Positions 36,519 through 46,046 of a DNA stretch of 64,000 nt are shown here, in pieces. Numbering within the stretch: the first letter of the stretch is position 1; each line of letters begins with the position of its first letter. The translations under genes were made by a program, and so were the position numbers. Below the pieces are notes generated by a model. It was not told where the DNA came from. It searched no databases and saw nothing but the letters and a program-made list of their open reading frames with translations. Source of the stretch: a bacterium (GTDB taxonomy: Bacteria > SAR324 > XYD2-FULL-50-16); assembly GCA_024275165.1 (NCBI GenBank), contig JAJRZQ010000029.1, positions 1 through 64,000 on the forward strand. Direction: 5' to 3'.

Positions 36519-37628
36519 TTAATAAAAATAGAGCGCGAAACCAAAGCCTAGGGTGGAGTCCGCAAAGAGTTTGCTCTCGATGAGAGTCGGGTCGAGGGGG
36601 GTAGCGCTCTTTTCGAGCAAATAGGAAGTTTCCGCAAGCTTTAGGTTAAAGTCGAGGTTGCTGTCGTACATGATTCCAAAATTCAATTCGACGACACGCA
36701 CTTTACGGCGTGAAAGGTAATGGGCCGCTATGGCCTCTTGCAGCTCGGTTTTGACCCGTTTTTCTAAGCTGATTCCCCGTCCATCCCATTGCAGTCGGTA
36801 TCCATAGCGATAGCCTTGACTTTTTTCCATACTGTAAAAATTGGACTGGTCTGCCGCTAGGTTAAACTCTAACCCTCGCTGTTGGCGCTGCATGGAATAA
36901 AAGAAGCGGCTGCCGTTTTTTAAGCCATAGCCTAAGGTGCCTTGAGCTAAGTTCATTTTATAGTCTGCCGGGGCGGCCAAGCTGTCGCCTTCGATGCGGC
37001 TTTGTCCCACTTGCCGGAGCAGTAATTCGCTATACAAGCCTTCTCGGTTTAAGGGCCGCTGGTGAAAATGAACCCCCTTAAACTGGCCTTGCAACTCATA
37101 AGAGAGATTAAAGAGGCTTTGGCTTTGTTCAATCCGCCTTGTTTCTTTCATGGTCCCCTGAAATATCCCGATTTCCAGCCCTAAAGAGGGCCATAATAGG
37201 CCCGCGGATTGATTGCTCTCCATAAATTCGGAGTTGTCGTTGAAAAAATAAAAGGGGTTGAGAGCGGTTGAGGTCGGGATATTCAAATAAGTATTGCTTT
37301 TTTGCCCACTTTGGTCGCCGCGCAAGAAGAAATAACCCAAGGGCAACAGCAGGCTCGCTTGGCCAAGGGTATCATTGGCGCTGTACTTGTTTCCCGCTTG
37401 ATTGACTTCAAAGGCTTGGTTGTTATAACTCGCCGCGCCAGCTACAACAGCTTGAAATTTAAAGGCTCCCCCTCGGCTGAGGAGGTGATCCTTACGGGGG
37501 GTTTGCCCATCGGGATTGGTTTCTCTTAAGTTTTCCTGATAGTAGTATTCGAACTCCATTCCCGTTTCTGCAAACAGAGGAACGGAGAGAGCGAGTAAAA
37601 CACAAACAAGGAGAATCGCGCTTCTCAT
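36519..37628 (-). CDS. Predicted outer-membrane beta-barrel protein
   Basis: 369 residues with a signal peptide (MRSAILLVCVLLALSVPLFA). The remainder alternates hydrophobic and polar residues, is rich in Tyr, Phe, Gly and Asn, and ends in aromatic FALYFY, as outer-membrane barrels do. No family is recognised. Roughly 14-16 strands would fit this length, but I did not count them reliably. It is the convergent neighbour of the GGDEF-EAL gene. Confidence 0.72.
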   Translation of the reverse strand: MRSAILLVCVLLALSVPLFAETGMEFEYYYQENLRETNPDGQTPRKDHLLSRGGAFKFQAVVAGAASYNNQAFEVNQAGNKYSANDTLGQASLLLPLGYFFLRGDQSGQKSNTYLNIPTSTALNPFYFFNDNSEFMESNQSAGLLWPSLGLEIGIFQGTMKETRRIEQSQSLFNLSYELQGQFKGVHFHQRPLNREGLYSELLLRQVGQSRIEGDSLAAPADYKMNLAQGTLGYGLKNGSRFFYSMQRQQRGLEFNLAADQSNFYSMEKSQGYRYGYRLQWDGRGISLEKRVKTELQEAIAAHYLSRRKVRVVELNFGIMYDSNLDFNLKLAETSYLLEKSATPLDPTLIESKLFADSTLGFGFALYFY

Positions 37629-37694
37629 TACCGGATAGGAGTAGAAAGTTCATCTCTCTATCGGATCAAAAGGGGGAAAACTTAAGTTAAAAAA

Positions 37695-38600
37695 TTATTC
37701 TTTTTGCGAAAGCACCTGAGCGGTCAATAAAACCAAGGAAATCCATACAAGATCGGCAATGAAGAGGTGAAACATCTGCAAGCCCACCGGGGCCTTTAAA
37801 ATCACATTAAAGCTGCCCACCACCAATTGCAGCAAAAAAATAAGGATGAGGTTGCGGCCTAATTTGCGGGTGGTCGGGTTGAGGCTGCGCCGTTCATAGC
37901 TGATGGCCATAAAGATAATATAAAAACCGGTTAAAACGGCAAAAATCGGATGAAAGATCCGCAACTCGACTAAGACTTGAGCGGCAAGGTTATCGACCAG
38001 CAATTCCCCCATTTGATCTACGGGGAAGAGGGTATCGCCCAAGGCGGTAACCGCGCCGCTCATGCCGATGAGGAAAAGGCACAAGATGGCGCCGCCTATT
38101 TTTTTGACATTTTTGCTCCATCCCTGGGCAACTGGGGCTTGCCCTCCGCTTGCCCACCAGGCGGTTAAACTGATGGCCCCGAGGAGTAAAAAGGTGTTGG
38201 TCAAGTGAATGGGCATGGAAAAAACCCGCGCCATGCTGACATCATCGGCAACCAGTTCAAAGAGTACCAGCCCCGCGCCCAACCCCGCTTCGGTGAGCAT
38301 CAAGAGGAGGCTCCAAGCCGAGGCTTTGCGGACTAAATGCCCTTTGGGGTAGGTTTTAAAGGCAAAAATCACCAAAAGAAGGACCCCCAGCAAAGCCAAT
38401 CCGCTACTCAAGCGGTGGCTGTACTCGATGAGAGTTTGTGCCCCTGGGCTGCGGGGGATGACCTCGCCTTGGCACACGGGCCAATGGCGACCGCAACCGG
38501 CCCCTGAGCCGGTAGCCCGCACATAGGCGCCCCAGATGATGACTAAAAGATTGTAGCTTAAAAAGCCCCAGGCATATTTGGCAAAAGCGTTTAGCGGCAT
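37695..38600 (-). CDS. ctaA: Heme A synthase (COX15/CtaA)
   Basis: A 301-residue integral membrane protein with eight hydrophobic segments that oxidises heme O to heme A for aa3-type oxidases. Conserved regions are IIWGAYVRATGSGAGCGRHWPVC (with a Cys pair), YSHRLSSGLALLG, MPIHLTNTFLLLGA, RIFHPIFAVLTG and MFHLFIADLVW, which include the His ligands. The start ATG 38600 replaces a longer GTG reading (38663). Its presence implies an aa3-type oxidase elsewhere. ctaB and cox genes are not in the window. Confidence 0.9.
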   Translation of the reverse strand: MPLNAFAKYAWGFLSYNLLVIIWGAYVRATGSGAGCGRHWPVCQGEVIPRSPGAQTLIEYSHRLSSGLALLGVLLLVIFAFKTYPKGHLVRKASAWSLLLMLTEAGLGAGLVLFELVADDVSMARVFSMPIHLTNTFLLLGAISLTAWWASGGQAPVAQGWSKNVKKIGGAILCLFLIGMSGAVTALGDTLFPVDQMGELLVDNLAAQVLVELRIFHPIFAVLTGFYIIFMAISYERRSLNPTTRKLGRNLILIFLLQLVVGSFNVILKAPVGLQMFHLFIADLVWISLVLLTAQVLSQKE

Positions 38601-38773
38601 ATTAATTCTCTGTGTTTTAGATGTATCCTGAGCCTTTTGTTTTTTTTTTGCAAGCGCCAGCACCTTAATGTAGCGGTTGGAGGTGTAAAATTCTCAGGAA
38701 AATCACTTTAATGAATCAGTTTTTTTTGTCATAGTATAAAGGAAAGAATCTGAGTTTTTGCAAGGAGTGTGCA

Positions 38774-40492
38774 ATGGTTGTAGGCAAAAAGCTTATTTCA
38801 AATAATGCTGTTAATCTTTTGGTATTACTTGGTTTTATTGGTTATTTCTCCTGGAGTTTGGAACAGGTTGAAACTCAGGTGGAACGAACCCAAACCAAAA
38901 GCTCGGTTTTTATGCGCAAGGCCTTGCGCGCGGAAAACGCGGTGATCGAGGTTCAGCAGTACCTTTCGGATATTTCCGCGACCCGCGCGACCAATGGTTA
39001 TGACGATGGACTGAGGCAAGCCGAAAAGAGCGCCCAAAAATTTTATCAATTGACCGGTGATTTTTTGACCCGCTTTCGGGCTGAAAAGGATTCGCCAAGC
39101 ATTGCCTTGGTAGAAGAAATCAACAAAAGTTTTGAACGATATTACCGTATCGGCAAAAAAATGGCCCAGGTCTACATCAACCAAGGGCCGGCGGGGGGGA
39201 ACCGCTTGATGTCGGACTTTGATCTAGCGGCGAGTCAACTTAAGGCAAAAACTGATCGCTTGGTAGAGGCTCAAGATCAAGAGTTGGAAAGTTCCATGAC
39301 CATGATCCATCGTCTTGTAACCCGGCTGATGAATATGATGCTCGGGGTCGCGGTGGTGGCATCGCTTTTTGCCTTGGGGTTTGGTTATTTATTATACAAT
39401 TCAATTGTTTCCCTTTTGGTGACCTTGGTCAACGACTTGACCCATTCTTCGGAGCAAATTACCGGCGCTGCCGAAGAAATCAGTAAGTCTTCGATTCAGC
39501 TTTCTCAAGGGGCGACCGAGCAGGCGGCCAGTTTAGAGCAAACCTCGGCGGCTATAGAGGAGTTGGCCAGTCAAACCAAAGAAAACGCGAGTTCCGCCAC
39601 CTCGGTAGCGAGCAGTATGCAAGATGTTTTATCCATGGTGCAAGCCTCGGTGGATATCTCTCAAAAAGCGGCTCAGCTGGCTCAGGACGCGCAAGGTTCC
39701 AGCAAAAAAGGAGTGGATACCATGGATGAAATTTCCAAGGCGATGAAACAAATTGGAGAGGGCAGTGAGCGCATTGTCGATATCATTGAGGTGATTAATG
39801 ATATCACCCATCAAACCAAAATGCTTTCGACCAACGCCGCGATTGAGGCGGCCCGGGCAGGGGAGCAGGGTAAAGGTTTTGCGGTTGTCGCCGATGAGGT
39901 GAGTAAATTGGCGGAAAACTCCAAAACAGCGGCAAAAGAAATCGAATCCCTGATTAAAGCCAGTGTGCGCAGCAGCCAATTGGGGGCGGAAAGATCCCAT
40001 CAAGGTCAAGAGGTGCTGCAAGAGATCTATACCCGCAGTCAGGATGTCTCCGGATTGATGGCAGAAACCTTGGAGTCAAGCCACCTCCAAGCGCAGCAGA
40101 TTGAGCATATCGCTCATCAGATCAACAATATCCAGCTTTCTTCAACCGAACAGGCCAGCGGCGTGGCAGAGGTCAGCCGGGCGATTGTTGAAATTGAGCA
40201 GGTGACCCAGGGCAACGCGGCGAGTTCGGAAGAGGCCGCTGCCGCTGCGGAAGAGTTGGCGGCGCAGGCGAAAATGATGCGGGAGTTGGTGGCGCACATC
40301 GCTGTTTTTGTGGGAACCCGGCATAGCCAAATCCCTTCTTGGGAAAAGAAGGAAACAGCCCCCGCCCCCGCGAGCGCCGCTCTTTTGCCTCAGCCTAAAG
40401 CCAAACCCAGTTCCGCATCAGGGCCCATGGGCTCGCGTCATGTGAAGCCGACGAAGGCGATCCCTCTTCGCGATGATTTTAAGGAATTTTAA
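38774..40492 (+). CDS. Methyl-accepting chemotaxis protein, four-helix-bundle type
   Basis: 572 residues. A short N-terminal anchor ([21 protein letters not shown]) is followed by a helical periplasmic bundle (about 35-175) and TM2 (about 188-212, [23 protein letters not shown]). The MCP domain has the standard tip ([45 protein letters not shown]). The C-terminal tail from about 520 is Pro/Ala-rich and ends RDDFKEF, without a CheR-binding pentapeptide. ATG 38774 has AAGGAG upstream. A monocistronic unit is likely. Confidence 0.92.
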   Translation: MVVGKKLISNNAVNLLVLLGFIGYFSWSLEQVETQVERTQTKSSVFMRKALRAENAVIEVQQYLSDISATRATNGYDDGLRQAEKSAQKFYQLTGDFLTRFRAEKDSPSIALVEEINKSFERYYRIGKKMAQVYINQGPAGGNRLMSDFDLAASQLKAKTDRLVEAQDQELESSMTMIHRLVTRLMNMMLGVAVVASLFALGFGYLLYNSIVSLLVTLVNDLTHSSEQITGAAEEISKSSIQLSQGATEQAASLEQTSAAIEELASQTKENASSATSVASSMQDVLSMVQASVDISQKAAQLAQDAQGSSKKGVDTMDEISKAMKQIGEGSERIVDIIEVINDITHQTKMLSTNAAIEAARAGEQGKGFAVVADEVSKLAENSKTAAKEIESLIKASVRSSQLGAERSHQGQEVLQEIYTRSQDVSGLMAETLESSHLQAQQIEHIAHQINNIQLSSTEQASGVAEVSRAIVEIEQVTQGNAASSEEAAAAAEELAAQAKMMRELVAHIAVFVGTRHSQIPSWEKKETAPAPASAALLPQPKAKPSSASGPMGSRHVKPTKAIPLRDDFKEF

Positions 40493-40511
40493 AACTGCTT
40501 TGCGGGACTCC

Positions 40512-40808
40512 CTATAAAAGGATCACCTTGTCGCATTGTTGGTGCAAAATAGCATTGTTCAACTGGGTGCCTTTTTTGATTTTTTTGGGCAAGTTGTCTA
40601 TGGGAACCTTCAGTTTTTTTGCGCTATATTCGCAAAAGGAGATGGCGACTTTTTCTGCAAAGGCTAAAACCTCGGGGTCTTCTAAAAGCAAGGTGCCGAA
40701 ATCATTGATAAACCAACGAACCTCCCAACCCCTGTTTTTTGCCCCTTGCGTCAAGCCCAAAAGAGCTTCTTTATTGATTTCGTTTAAAACAAAAAATCCG
40801 AGTTTCAT
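40512..40808 (-). CDS. DsrE-like small protein, third of three
   Basis: 98 residues. The N-terminal beta-alpha unit (MKLGFFVLNEINKEALLGLTQGAKNRGWEVRWFINDFG) and the Cys in SFCEYSAKK are consistent with the DsrE/F fold used in sulfur transfer. It is the last of three small overlapping genes; its ATG overlaps the upstream stop (ATGA). Homology is inferred from fold pattern only. Confidence 0.6.
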   Translation of the reverse strand: MKLGFFVLNEINKEALLGLTQGAKNRGWEVRWFINDFGTLLLEDPEVLAFAEKVAISFCEYSAKKLKVPIDNLPKKIKKGTQLNNAILHQQCDKVILL

Positions 40809-40990
40809 TGGTGCCCCGTTACTTGCCAGGAGATGACTCGATCTGCCTTTTCAATGGTATCTAAAATTTCATTCCAATTTTTATTGACTCTTAAATCAAT
40901 AATTTGGACACTGTGTACTTTTTTTTGCTCATCTAAGATTGTCTGCAGGTCCGCGCTCAAGTCGCTATTAATGATGTATAGCAATTTCAT
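40805..40990 (-). CDS. Small protein of the DsrE-like operon, second of three
   Basis: 61 residues from ATG 40990. The pattern MKLLYIINSDLSADLQ, VQIIDLR and KADRVISW is a compact alpha/beta unit of the kind seen beside DsrE-family proteins. No cysteine is present. The stop overlaps the next ATG by 4 nt, and its ATG lies 2 nt from the end of the preceding gene. A TTG-started longer version overlaps the upstream gene and is less likely. Confidence 0.6.
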   Translation of the reverse strand: MKLLYIINSDLSADLQTILDEQKKVHSVQIIDLRVNKNWNEILDTIEKADRVISWQVTGHQ

Positions 40991-40991
40991 A

Positions 40992-41258
40992 TCAGTAAAA
41001 GAGTAGAACTTGATCAAAACCCAACAAACTTTGACTTAGTTTGTTTAGGGATAAAGCGTTTCCCTCCCCAGGATAAAAATGTACCGGAATTTCCATCTCC
41101 TTGACCTGCAAGAATTGTTGCTGGGCCATTCCGTCGGTACTGATCTTTTGGCTTACTACAAAAATCTCGACTTGATCATCAAGCAAGAGCAAACCGAGCG
41201 CAACGCGAAACGCCTCTCCTTGACGGTCTTTGGTAATGACTGCATAGCGTTTTGGCAA
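40992..41258 (-). CDS. DsrE-like small protein, first of three
   Basis: 88 residues. It starts at TTG 41258, supported by AAGGAG about 5 nt upstream, and no ATG is available. The pattern RYAVITKDRQGEAFRVALGLLLLDDQVEIFVVSQKIS is that of a DsrE-type Rossmann-like unit. No Cys is present, so if it belongs to this group it is structural rather than a sulfur carrier. It heads a three-gene operon of overlapping genes. Confidence 0.6.
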   Translation of the reverse strand: MPKRYAVITKDRQGEAFRVALGLLLLDDQVEIFVVSQKISTDGMAQQQFLQVKEMEIPVHFYPGEGNALSLNKLSQSLLGFDQVLLFY

Positions 41259-41486
41259 GTTTTCTCCTTATAATATATTTTTCATAAGTCAGCGTATTTC
41301 AACAGAAATAAATCAAAGTCACAACCTAATTTAACCTAACTTGACAGAAAATTAAGCTTTAACCAAGCCATTTCCCCCTTTCTTTCAATCGGCTTAAGGA
41401 GTGGAAAGGGGCTTGCGATTTTTTTTTAAAACTCACAAAATATAACAAAGTTTTAGGTTCCTCTTTCGGTCCTCTATGTTTTTCCA
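41259..41486. other. AT-rich divergent intergenic region
   Basis: This 228-bp gap separates the minus-strand DsrE-like operon from the plus-strand operon beginning near 41487. It is AT-rich and probably contains both promoters. TTGACA occurs at 41341-41346, but no well-spaced -10 could be matched. On the minus strand a TATTAT-like -10 lies close to the TTG start. Confidence 0.35.
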
Positions 41487-42143
41487 TTGTTCAACGCTTC
41501 CCCCCCCTTGCAAATGCCGCAAATTGAGGAAATTCGCTATCAACTCGTTAACGCCGACTTAGGGGCAGAAGGTCAAAATTTTTTAAAAAGCAAGGTTTGT
41601 GAATATTTTGACGAACTGAAAGCCAAAAATCCCCTTATAGATTATAAAGCTCAATACATCCTTAACCCGGACCAGCGGCCTTTAGGCTCGGTATTGCTGG
41701 CCAATCCTCGTTTTGATCTCATTTTTTCCGGTTTCAATGTTACCCGAAAAGATGTGGAGAAAACGAACCAAGCGAGCGCTCAAGCCTTAGTCACTGAAGA
41801 AATGGGGCCGGAGCTGCAAATCGACCCGACCTTGAGGTTTCCCGCCTATCAAGAACTGTTGCGCTTGCAGCAAAGGGGGAGCTTTAATTTCAAGTATCTC
41901 TATTTTGTGGGGGATCTCAATCAACGCATTCGTGAATTTCTCCAATACGGCTTTGTCCTTTCCGCTCGTTTTTTTCAAGACGCCCAGCGTAGCCGGAGGG
42001 GGGAAGTCGTTCCTTTAAAGGATATATCCCAATTGCCGAAACTCGGCGCCACGCCAGAAGAAGGAAAACTTGATTTATCTAGGATCAGTGAATTGACCCT
42101 GGGAGAAATTCGGTTTCATGGCGTGGTCAATCTGTTGGAGTAG
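41487..42143 (+). CDS. Hypothetical protein, first gene of the coiled-coil operon
   Basis: 218 residues if the TTG at 41487 is used, 209 from ATG 41514; neither has a clear Shine-Dalgarno. No motif is recognised. It is a soluble mixed alpha/beta protein (EIRYQLVNADLGAEGQNFLKSKV, FKYLYFVGDLNQRIREFLQYG, ELTLGEIRFHGVVNLLE) without cysteines beyond one. It is followed after 15 nt by the 1080-residue coiled-coil gene, so a joint function is likely. Confidence 0.72.
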   Translation: MFNASPPLQMPQIEEIRYQLVNADLGAEGQNFLKSKVCEYFDELKAKNPLIDYKAQYILNPDQRPLGSVLLANPRFDLIFSGFNVTRKDVEKTNQASAQALVTEEMGPELQIDPTLRFPAYQELLRLQQRGSFNFKYLYFVGDLNQRIREFLQYGFVLSARFFQDAQRSRRGEVVPLKDISQLPKLGATPEEGKLDLSRISELTLGEIRFHGVVNLLE

Positions 42144-42158
42144 CAAGGGCACTTTCAT

Positions 42159-45100
42159 TTGCCCGACCCGAGTTTTTTAGATTGCATGAAAAATCTGGGT
42201 CTTTTGCATCAAGCCCGTTTAGAGAAGATTGATCAGCTCAAAGAAAGGGAAAACAAACGACTCATTCACAAAAAAACTGTCTTGGTGGTTTTGGAACCGG
42301 CGCTGTGCAAGGTGATTGTTGGCCGTTTACGCTTAGACGAGATGGAGCAGGTTATCGAGTTCGCCGGGGTGGACGCGGTAATCGAATTTTTGCAAACCGG
42401 TCATGCCCGGGGGATAGCTGAGGCCATTGAATCCAAGGGTGCCGAAGAAGTCGCTAAGCTGTTGAGCGGCGGCGAGCGGGATCAATTTCTTTTAGGCCTT
42501 TTAGGCAAGCGCCTTTTTTCTGAGATTTTAACCCAAGAGGCGCAGCAGGGGGGGAAACGACTGCTTGATTTGGAAGAAGAAAAAAAGAGAGAGCTGGTTT
42601 ATTTTTTGGATGACGCGGCAACAGAGCATTTTTTGCTTCTTCTGCAAAAAAGTCATCCCCAGAGCTTTTTAGGCAGAGTCCGCCCCGAGCTGCGAGAAAA
42701 GTTGATCTTGGAGTTTTATAAAAATCCAGCTACCGCCTTAGCGGGCTGGCAGCGCATGGATGAATCCACCCGGGATAACTTTTTATGGCAAAAGACCCCT
42801 CAAGTGTTGGCTAGTCTGTATTTGGCAGACAGCAAGCTTTTTGAAAAATCCTTTCCGGATTCCCCCCTAACCCGGCAAGGGGGGTGGGATTCCACCCAAT
42901 TTAAAGACCTAAGCCCTGGAGAAGTTCCCGTTCGCTTGAGCCTCTTTGCCGAGACGCTGCAAGGCTTGCAAATGGACCAAGCTTATTTGGATCGTGTTTT
43001 TACCCACAACCAGTGGACGCGAATCATTTCTCGTTTTATCACCCTGCGTTCGGAGGAGTTTTTTAATTTCTTTGAGCCGGAGGTAAGAAAAATTCTCTGG
43101 TATGCTGCGGGGGAGGCGAACTTACAGACTATTTATAAGCGACTCTCGGCCAAGGAGAAGCTGGATATTTTAGAGGGGGCGCAAGATCAGGTTTTGCGGT
43201 TGCTTTGTTCTGAAATAGATTGGCTCGCCCAAGAAGCGAAGGAGGGCCGTTTACTCGACCTCGCGGGGCACCTCTTGCTGCTGCTGAAGCAAGGGAATCA
43301 GCTTGAGTCGAAAGCGGGCTTGCGCAAACGCGTCGCTATGGACCCCAATCTGAGGCAATATCGCTTGGATAGTTTAGCGGAGTTTTTCGCTAGTCCCAGG
43401 GGGAAAAAGCTTTTGGGGAAGGTTTCTTTTATTTTGGCGGAGACGCAAGTCCATTTTGAGGCCGTGGTCTGCTTAAACGAAGCGGTCGCCCCCTTAAGGG
43501 CTCAAGCAGAACTCCAAGAGGCGCGGTTTATCGAGGTCGATTCGCTGCTCGATTTTTCCCTTTTGGACTTGCTGAAAAAGGGGTCTTTAGATTTAAAAAA
43601 GTATGAACAAATGCAAGGAGAGATCGAAAAAAAGATTGAAAAGGCCAAGGCAAAGTTGCTGGATTCCGGCAAAAGCGACCCGGTTGGGGTTTACGCGAGT
43701 GAAACCCTGTTGCTGATGGTGCAACTCACCCACAAGGCGATGCAGAATCAACTGGACGCGGGGATGCTCCCACAACTCGATGAGCGCCAACAAGCCAAAA
43801 CCCGTATTTTGGATCAGGTGAAAGAGAGGATCGCGCGCTTAGAGCAAACCCTAAAAACTGCGGAAGAAAGGTTGCCGGGGCTGCGCAGCAGAAATCGGGT
43901 CTTGGCGCAGAGTTTTAAGGAGCTCAAGCAAGAAACCCAGAATCGGCTTTCTCACCTGCAAGGGCGGCTGAAACTTTATGGAGAGTACCAACAACGCTTA
44001 AAGGCCTTGGAGGTGGAAAAGCGAAAGCTCGCGGCAGCGCAAAAAAAATTGTTCCGGCAATTTTTTCAGCTCATTGCTCCTCCGATGCTGAACCGGCTCA
44101 CGCGCCTACCGGGGACTTTGAGCAAGCTGGTTTCAGGGTTGAAAAAGACCTTCAACCCAGAAGAAGCCCAGCGTCGACGAAAGATATTTCGCTTTAGTGA
44201 AGAGCAATTCCAACAGCTTACCAAGCGAGATATCGTTTTTTTAACGGAAGACCCTATTTTAAAGGGTTTTATCTCAACCTGCTTGAAAATTGATGGGCTC
44301 GACAATCGCTTCTTGCGGGTTTTAGCCCCTCAAGATTTAAGCTTTGGGGTGGAGATTCTTTTTGTGGGGGCGGACTTAATCCATCAAGACTTCAGCGCCA
44401 TGGTCGAGCCTAAATTCCAGGTTCCCTTGGTGGACCCGAACTTTTATGAGGCCTTAAAACTCAACGAGGGCAAAAAGCAGGGGATGCGCAAAAGCTTACA
44501 AAAGTATAAAAACGCCTTGGTGGAACTGAAACGCTACCTTGAAACAGAAGGGGGGAATTTAAAAAAAATGGCGGTGATTGTAAAAAGTAGAGAGAGGGAG
44601 GTTCAGCGCAATCGAGAAAAAGAGCAGGAACTTAAACTTATTTTATCTCAAGAGGTTAAAAGCCTAAGGGCTTTAAAGGCGGAAGAAGAGGGCTTGGAAG
44701 TAAAATTAGCCTTGGTGGATCAACAATTCGAGCAGGCTAAAACCTCTATCGAAGCCGCCTTAAGCAAGGAGGGGGAAGAAAAGGTGACGATATTAAAAGA
44801 ACAGGCCCAACCCTTTTCAGGCTCTTTAAGTCAAGACCTGCTTCAACTCAACAAACAGCTTGCCGGGCTGATGATGATTCAAACCATTAAAGAATCCAGC
44901 GGGATCGTCAGTCAAAAAACCCAAGAGGGGCTCCGGCTCAAACTCGAGGCCAACAGCCGCTTGCCGGGGGGCAAGGCGGCGCTCAAAGAACTCACTCTGG
45001 CCAGTGATGGAGGGGTTTTGAGCGAAGAAATTCTCAGAACCTTAGAACCAGCCTGCAAGGATTATTTTGGGCAAGCGGTCCACTTAAAGCAAACCCCCTT

Positions 45101-45401
45101 TGCCAAGGTAGAAAATGAGATGGCAGAACAAGAATCCAGGCCGCAAATGGTGATTTTCATCGGAGATGACAGCGCAAACCATCTTTCCTCCTTTAAAGAG
45201 CGGTTTTTTCACCTCAAAGCTTGCGGCGCCCAGAGCCATTTTGCTCTCATCACCCCCTATCCGACGGATCCGCTTTCCGCTGATTTAGAAAGAAACCTCA
45301 CGGTTTTAAAAGACCTCTGTTTTGTCGCCAACAGCCAGTTGGAAGATTTCACCAATCCCTCTGTGATCCATCCCTTTTTACAAAGCTTGGTTCCAGGATG
45401 A
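42159..45401 (+). CDS. Large coiled-coil protein of unknown function
   Basis: 1080 residues from TTG 42159; the first ATG is at 42186. The N-terminal 400 residues are helical repeats reminiscent of FliG/MgtE-N-like superhelices (LEPALCKVIVGRLRLDEMEQVIEFAG). Residues about 500-700 and 780-900 are strongly coiled-coil (KIEKAKAKLLDSG; RLEQTLKTAEERL; VKSREREVQRNREKEQEL). Between them lies an alpha/beta segment (DIVFLTEDPILKGFISTCLKIDG). The C-terminal about 90 residues resemble a receiver-like alpha/beta unit (MVIFIGDDSANHLSSFKERF). No transmembrane segment. It overlaps the methyltransferase gene by ATGA. I do not recognise the family. Confidence 0.82.
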   Translation: MPDPSFLDCMKNLGLLHQARLEKIDQLKERENKRLIHKKTVLVVLEPALCKVIVGRLRLDEMEQVIEFAGVDAVIEFLQTGHARGIAEAIESKGAEEVAKLLSGGERDQFLLGLLGKRLFSEILTQEAQQGGKRLLDLEEEKKRELVYFLDDAATEHFLLLLQKSHPQSFLGRVRPELREKLILEFYKNPATALAGWQRMDESTRDNFLWQKTPQVLASLYLADSKLFEKSFPDSPLTRQGGWDSTQFKDLSPGEVPVRLSLFAETLQGLQMDQAYLDRVFTHNQWTRIISRFITLRSEEFFNFFEPEVRKILWYAAGEANLQTIYKRLSAKEKLDILEGAQDQVLRLLCSEIDWLAQEAKEGRLLDLAGHLLLLLKQGNQLESKAGLRKRVAMDPNLRQYRLDSLAEFFASPRGKKLLGKVSFILAETQVHFEAVVCLNEAVAPLRAQAELQEARFIEVDSLLDFSLLDLLKKGSLDLKKYEQMQGEIEKKIEKAKAKLLDSGKSDPVGVYASETLLLMVQLTHKAMQNQLDAGMLPQLDERQQAKTRILDQVKERIARLEQTLKTAEERLPGLRSRNRVLAQSFKELKQETQNRLSHLQGRLKLYGEYQQRLKALEVEKRKLAAAQKKLFRQFFQLIAPPMLNRLTRLPGTLSKLVSGLKKTFNPEEAQRRRKIFRFSEEQFQQLTKRDIVFLTEDPILKGFISTCLKIDGLDNRFLRVLAPQDLSFGVEILFVGADLIHQDFSAMVEPKFQVPLVDPNFYEALKLNEGKKQGMRKSLQKYKNALVELKRYLETEGGNLKKMAVIVKSREREVQRNREKEQELKLILSQEVKSLRALKAEEEGLEVKLALVDQQFEQAKTSIEAALSKEGEEKVTILKEQAQPFSGSLSQDLLQLNKQLAGLMMIQTIKESSGIVSQKTQEGLRLKLEANSRLPGGKAALKELTLASDGGVLSEEILRTLEPACKDYFGQAVHLKQTPFAKVENEMAEQESRPQMVIFIGDDSANHLSSFKERFFHLKACGAQSHFALITPYPTDPLSADLERNLTVLKDLCFVANSQLEDFTNPSVIHPFLQSLVPG

Positions 45402-46033
45402 AAGAGCGACTGAGCCCTACCGAGTTTTTGGATTGTTTTTCCTCTCGGTTGCCTATATTTCAAGAAATTCAAACCTATGGGCGAGCCAATCAGGTGCCCA
45501 TCTTGAGTGATGCCGCGGGTCGGGCTTTGGCGATGCTGGTGGGGCTCTTTCGCCCTGAGCGGATTTTGGAAATCGGTTGCGGAATCAGCTATTCCACCCA
45601 CTGGATGCTCACCGCCAGTGAATCCAGCCAGATCATTGCCTTAGACACCAACCTGGTGCGTTTGGGTTTAAGCGAGCGGTTTCTCACGCGTTCTAGATTG
45701 TTGCCCCGAGTGGAATTGGTACATCAAGCGGGTTTGGAATATTTAACCCAATCCAAGGCGCTTTATGACTTGATCTTCATTGACAGTACCAAAAAGGGGT
45801 ATGCGGAGTTACTTGATGAGTGCTATAAGCACCTATCCCCTGAAGGATTGATCATTGCCGATAATATCTTTTTTGGCGGCTTGATGTTTTACCCTGATTT
45901 ATCTCTGGTTCCCCGAAATAAAGCAGGGGTGCGACAGATGCAAAACTTTTGCGCCCGGGCCAGCTCTCACCCCCGCCTCGACTGTTATTTTTTGGAGTTG
46001 GGGGACGGCTTGATGGTAGCCCGAAAAAAATAG
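45398..46033 (+). CDS. SAM-dependent O-methyltransferase family protein
   Basis: 211 residues. The SAM-binding motif I is RILEIGCGISYSTHWML, followed by IIALDTN (acidic motif II) and LIFIDSTKKGYAELLD, then GLIIADNIFFGGL, which matches the COMT-like/TrmR group. The metal-binding Asp and Asn residues (IDS, ADN) are kept. The substrate is unknown. It begins with an ATGA overlap to the coiled-coil gene and lies 13 nt before the TerB/zinc-ribbon gene. Confidence 0.88.
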   Translation: MKERLSPTEFLDCFSSRLPIFQEIQTYGRANQVPILSDAAGRALAMLVGLFRPERILEIGCGISYSTHWMLTASESSQIIALDTNLVRLGLSERFLTRSRLLPRVELVHQAGLEYLTQSKALYDLIFIDSTKKGYAELLDECYKHLSPEGLIIADNIFFGGLMFYPDLSLVPRNKAGVRQMQNFCARASSHPRLDCYFLELGDGLMVARKK

Positions 46034-46046
46034 ACTCCAACGATTT

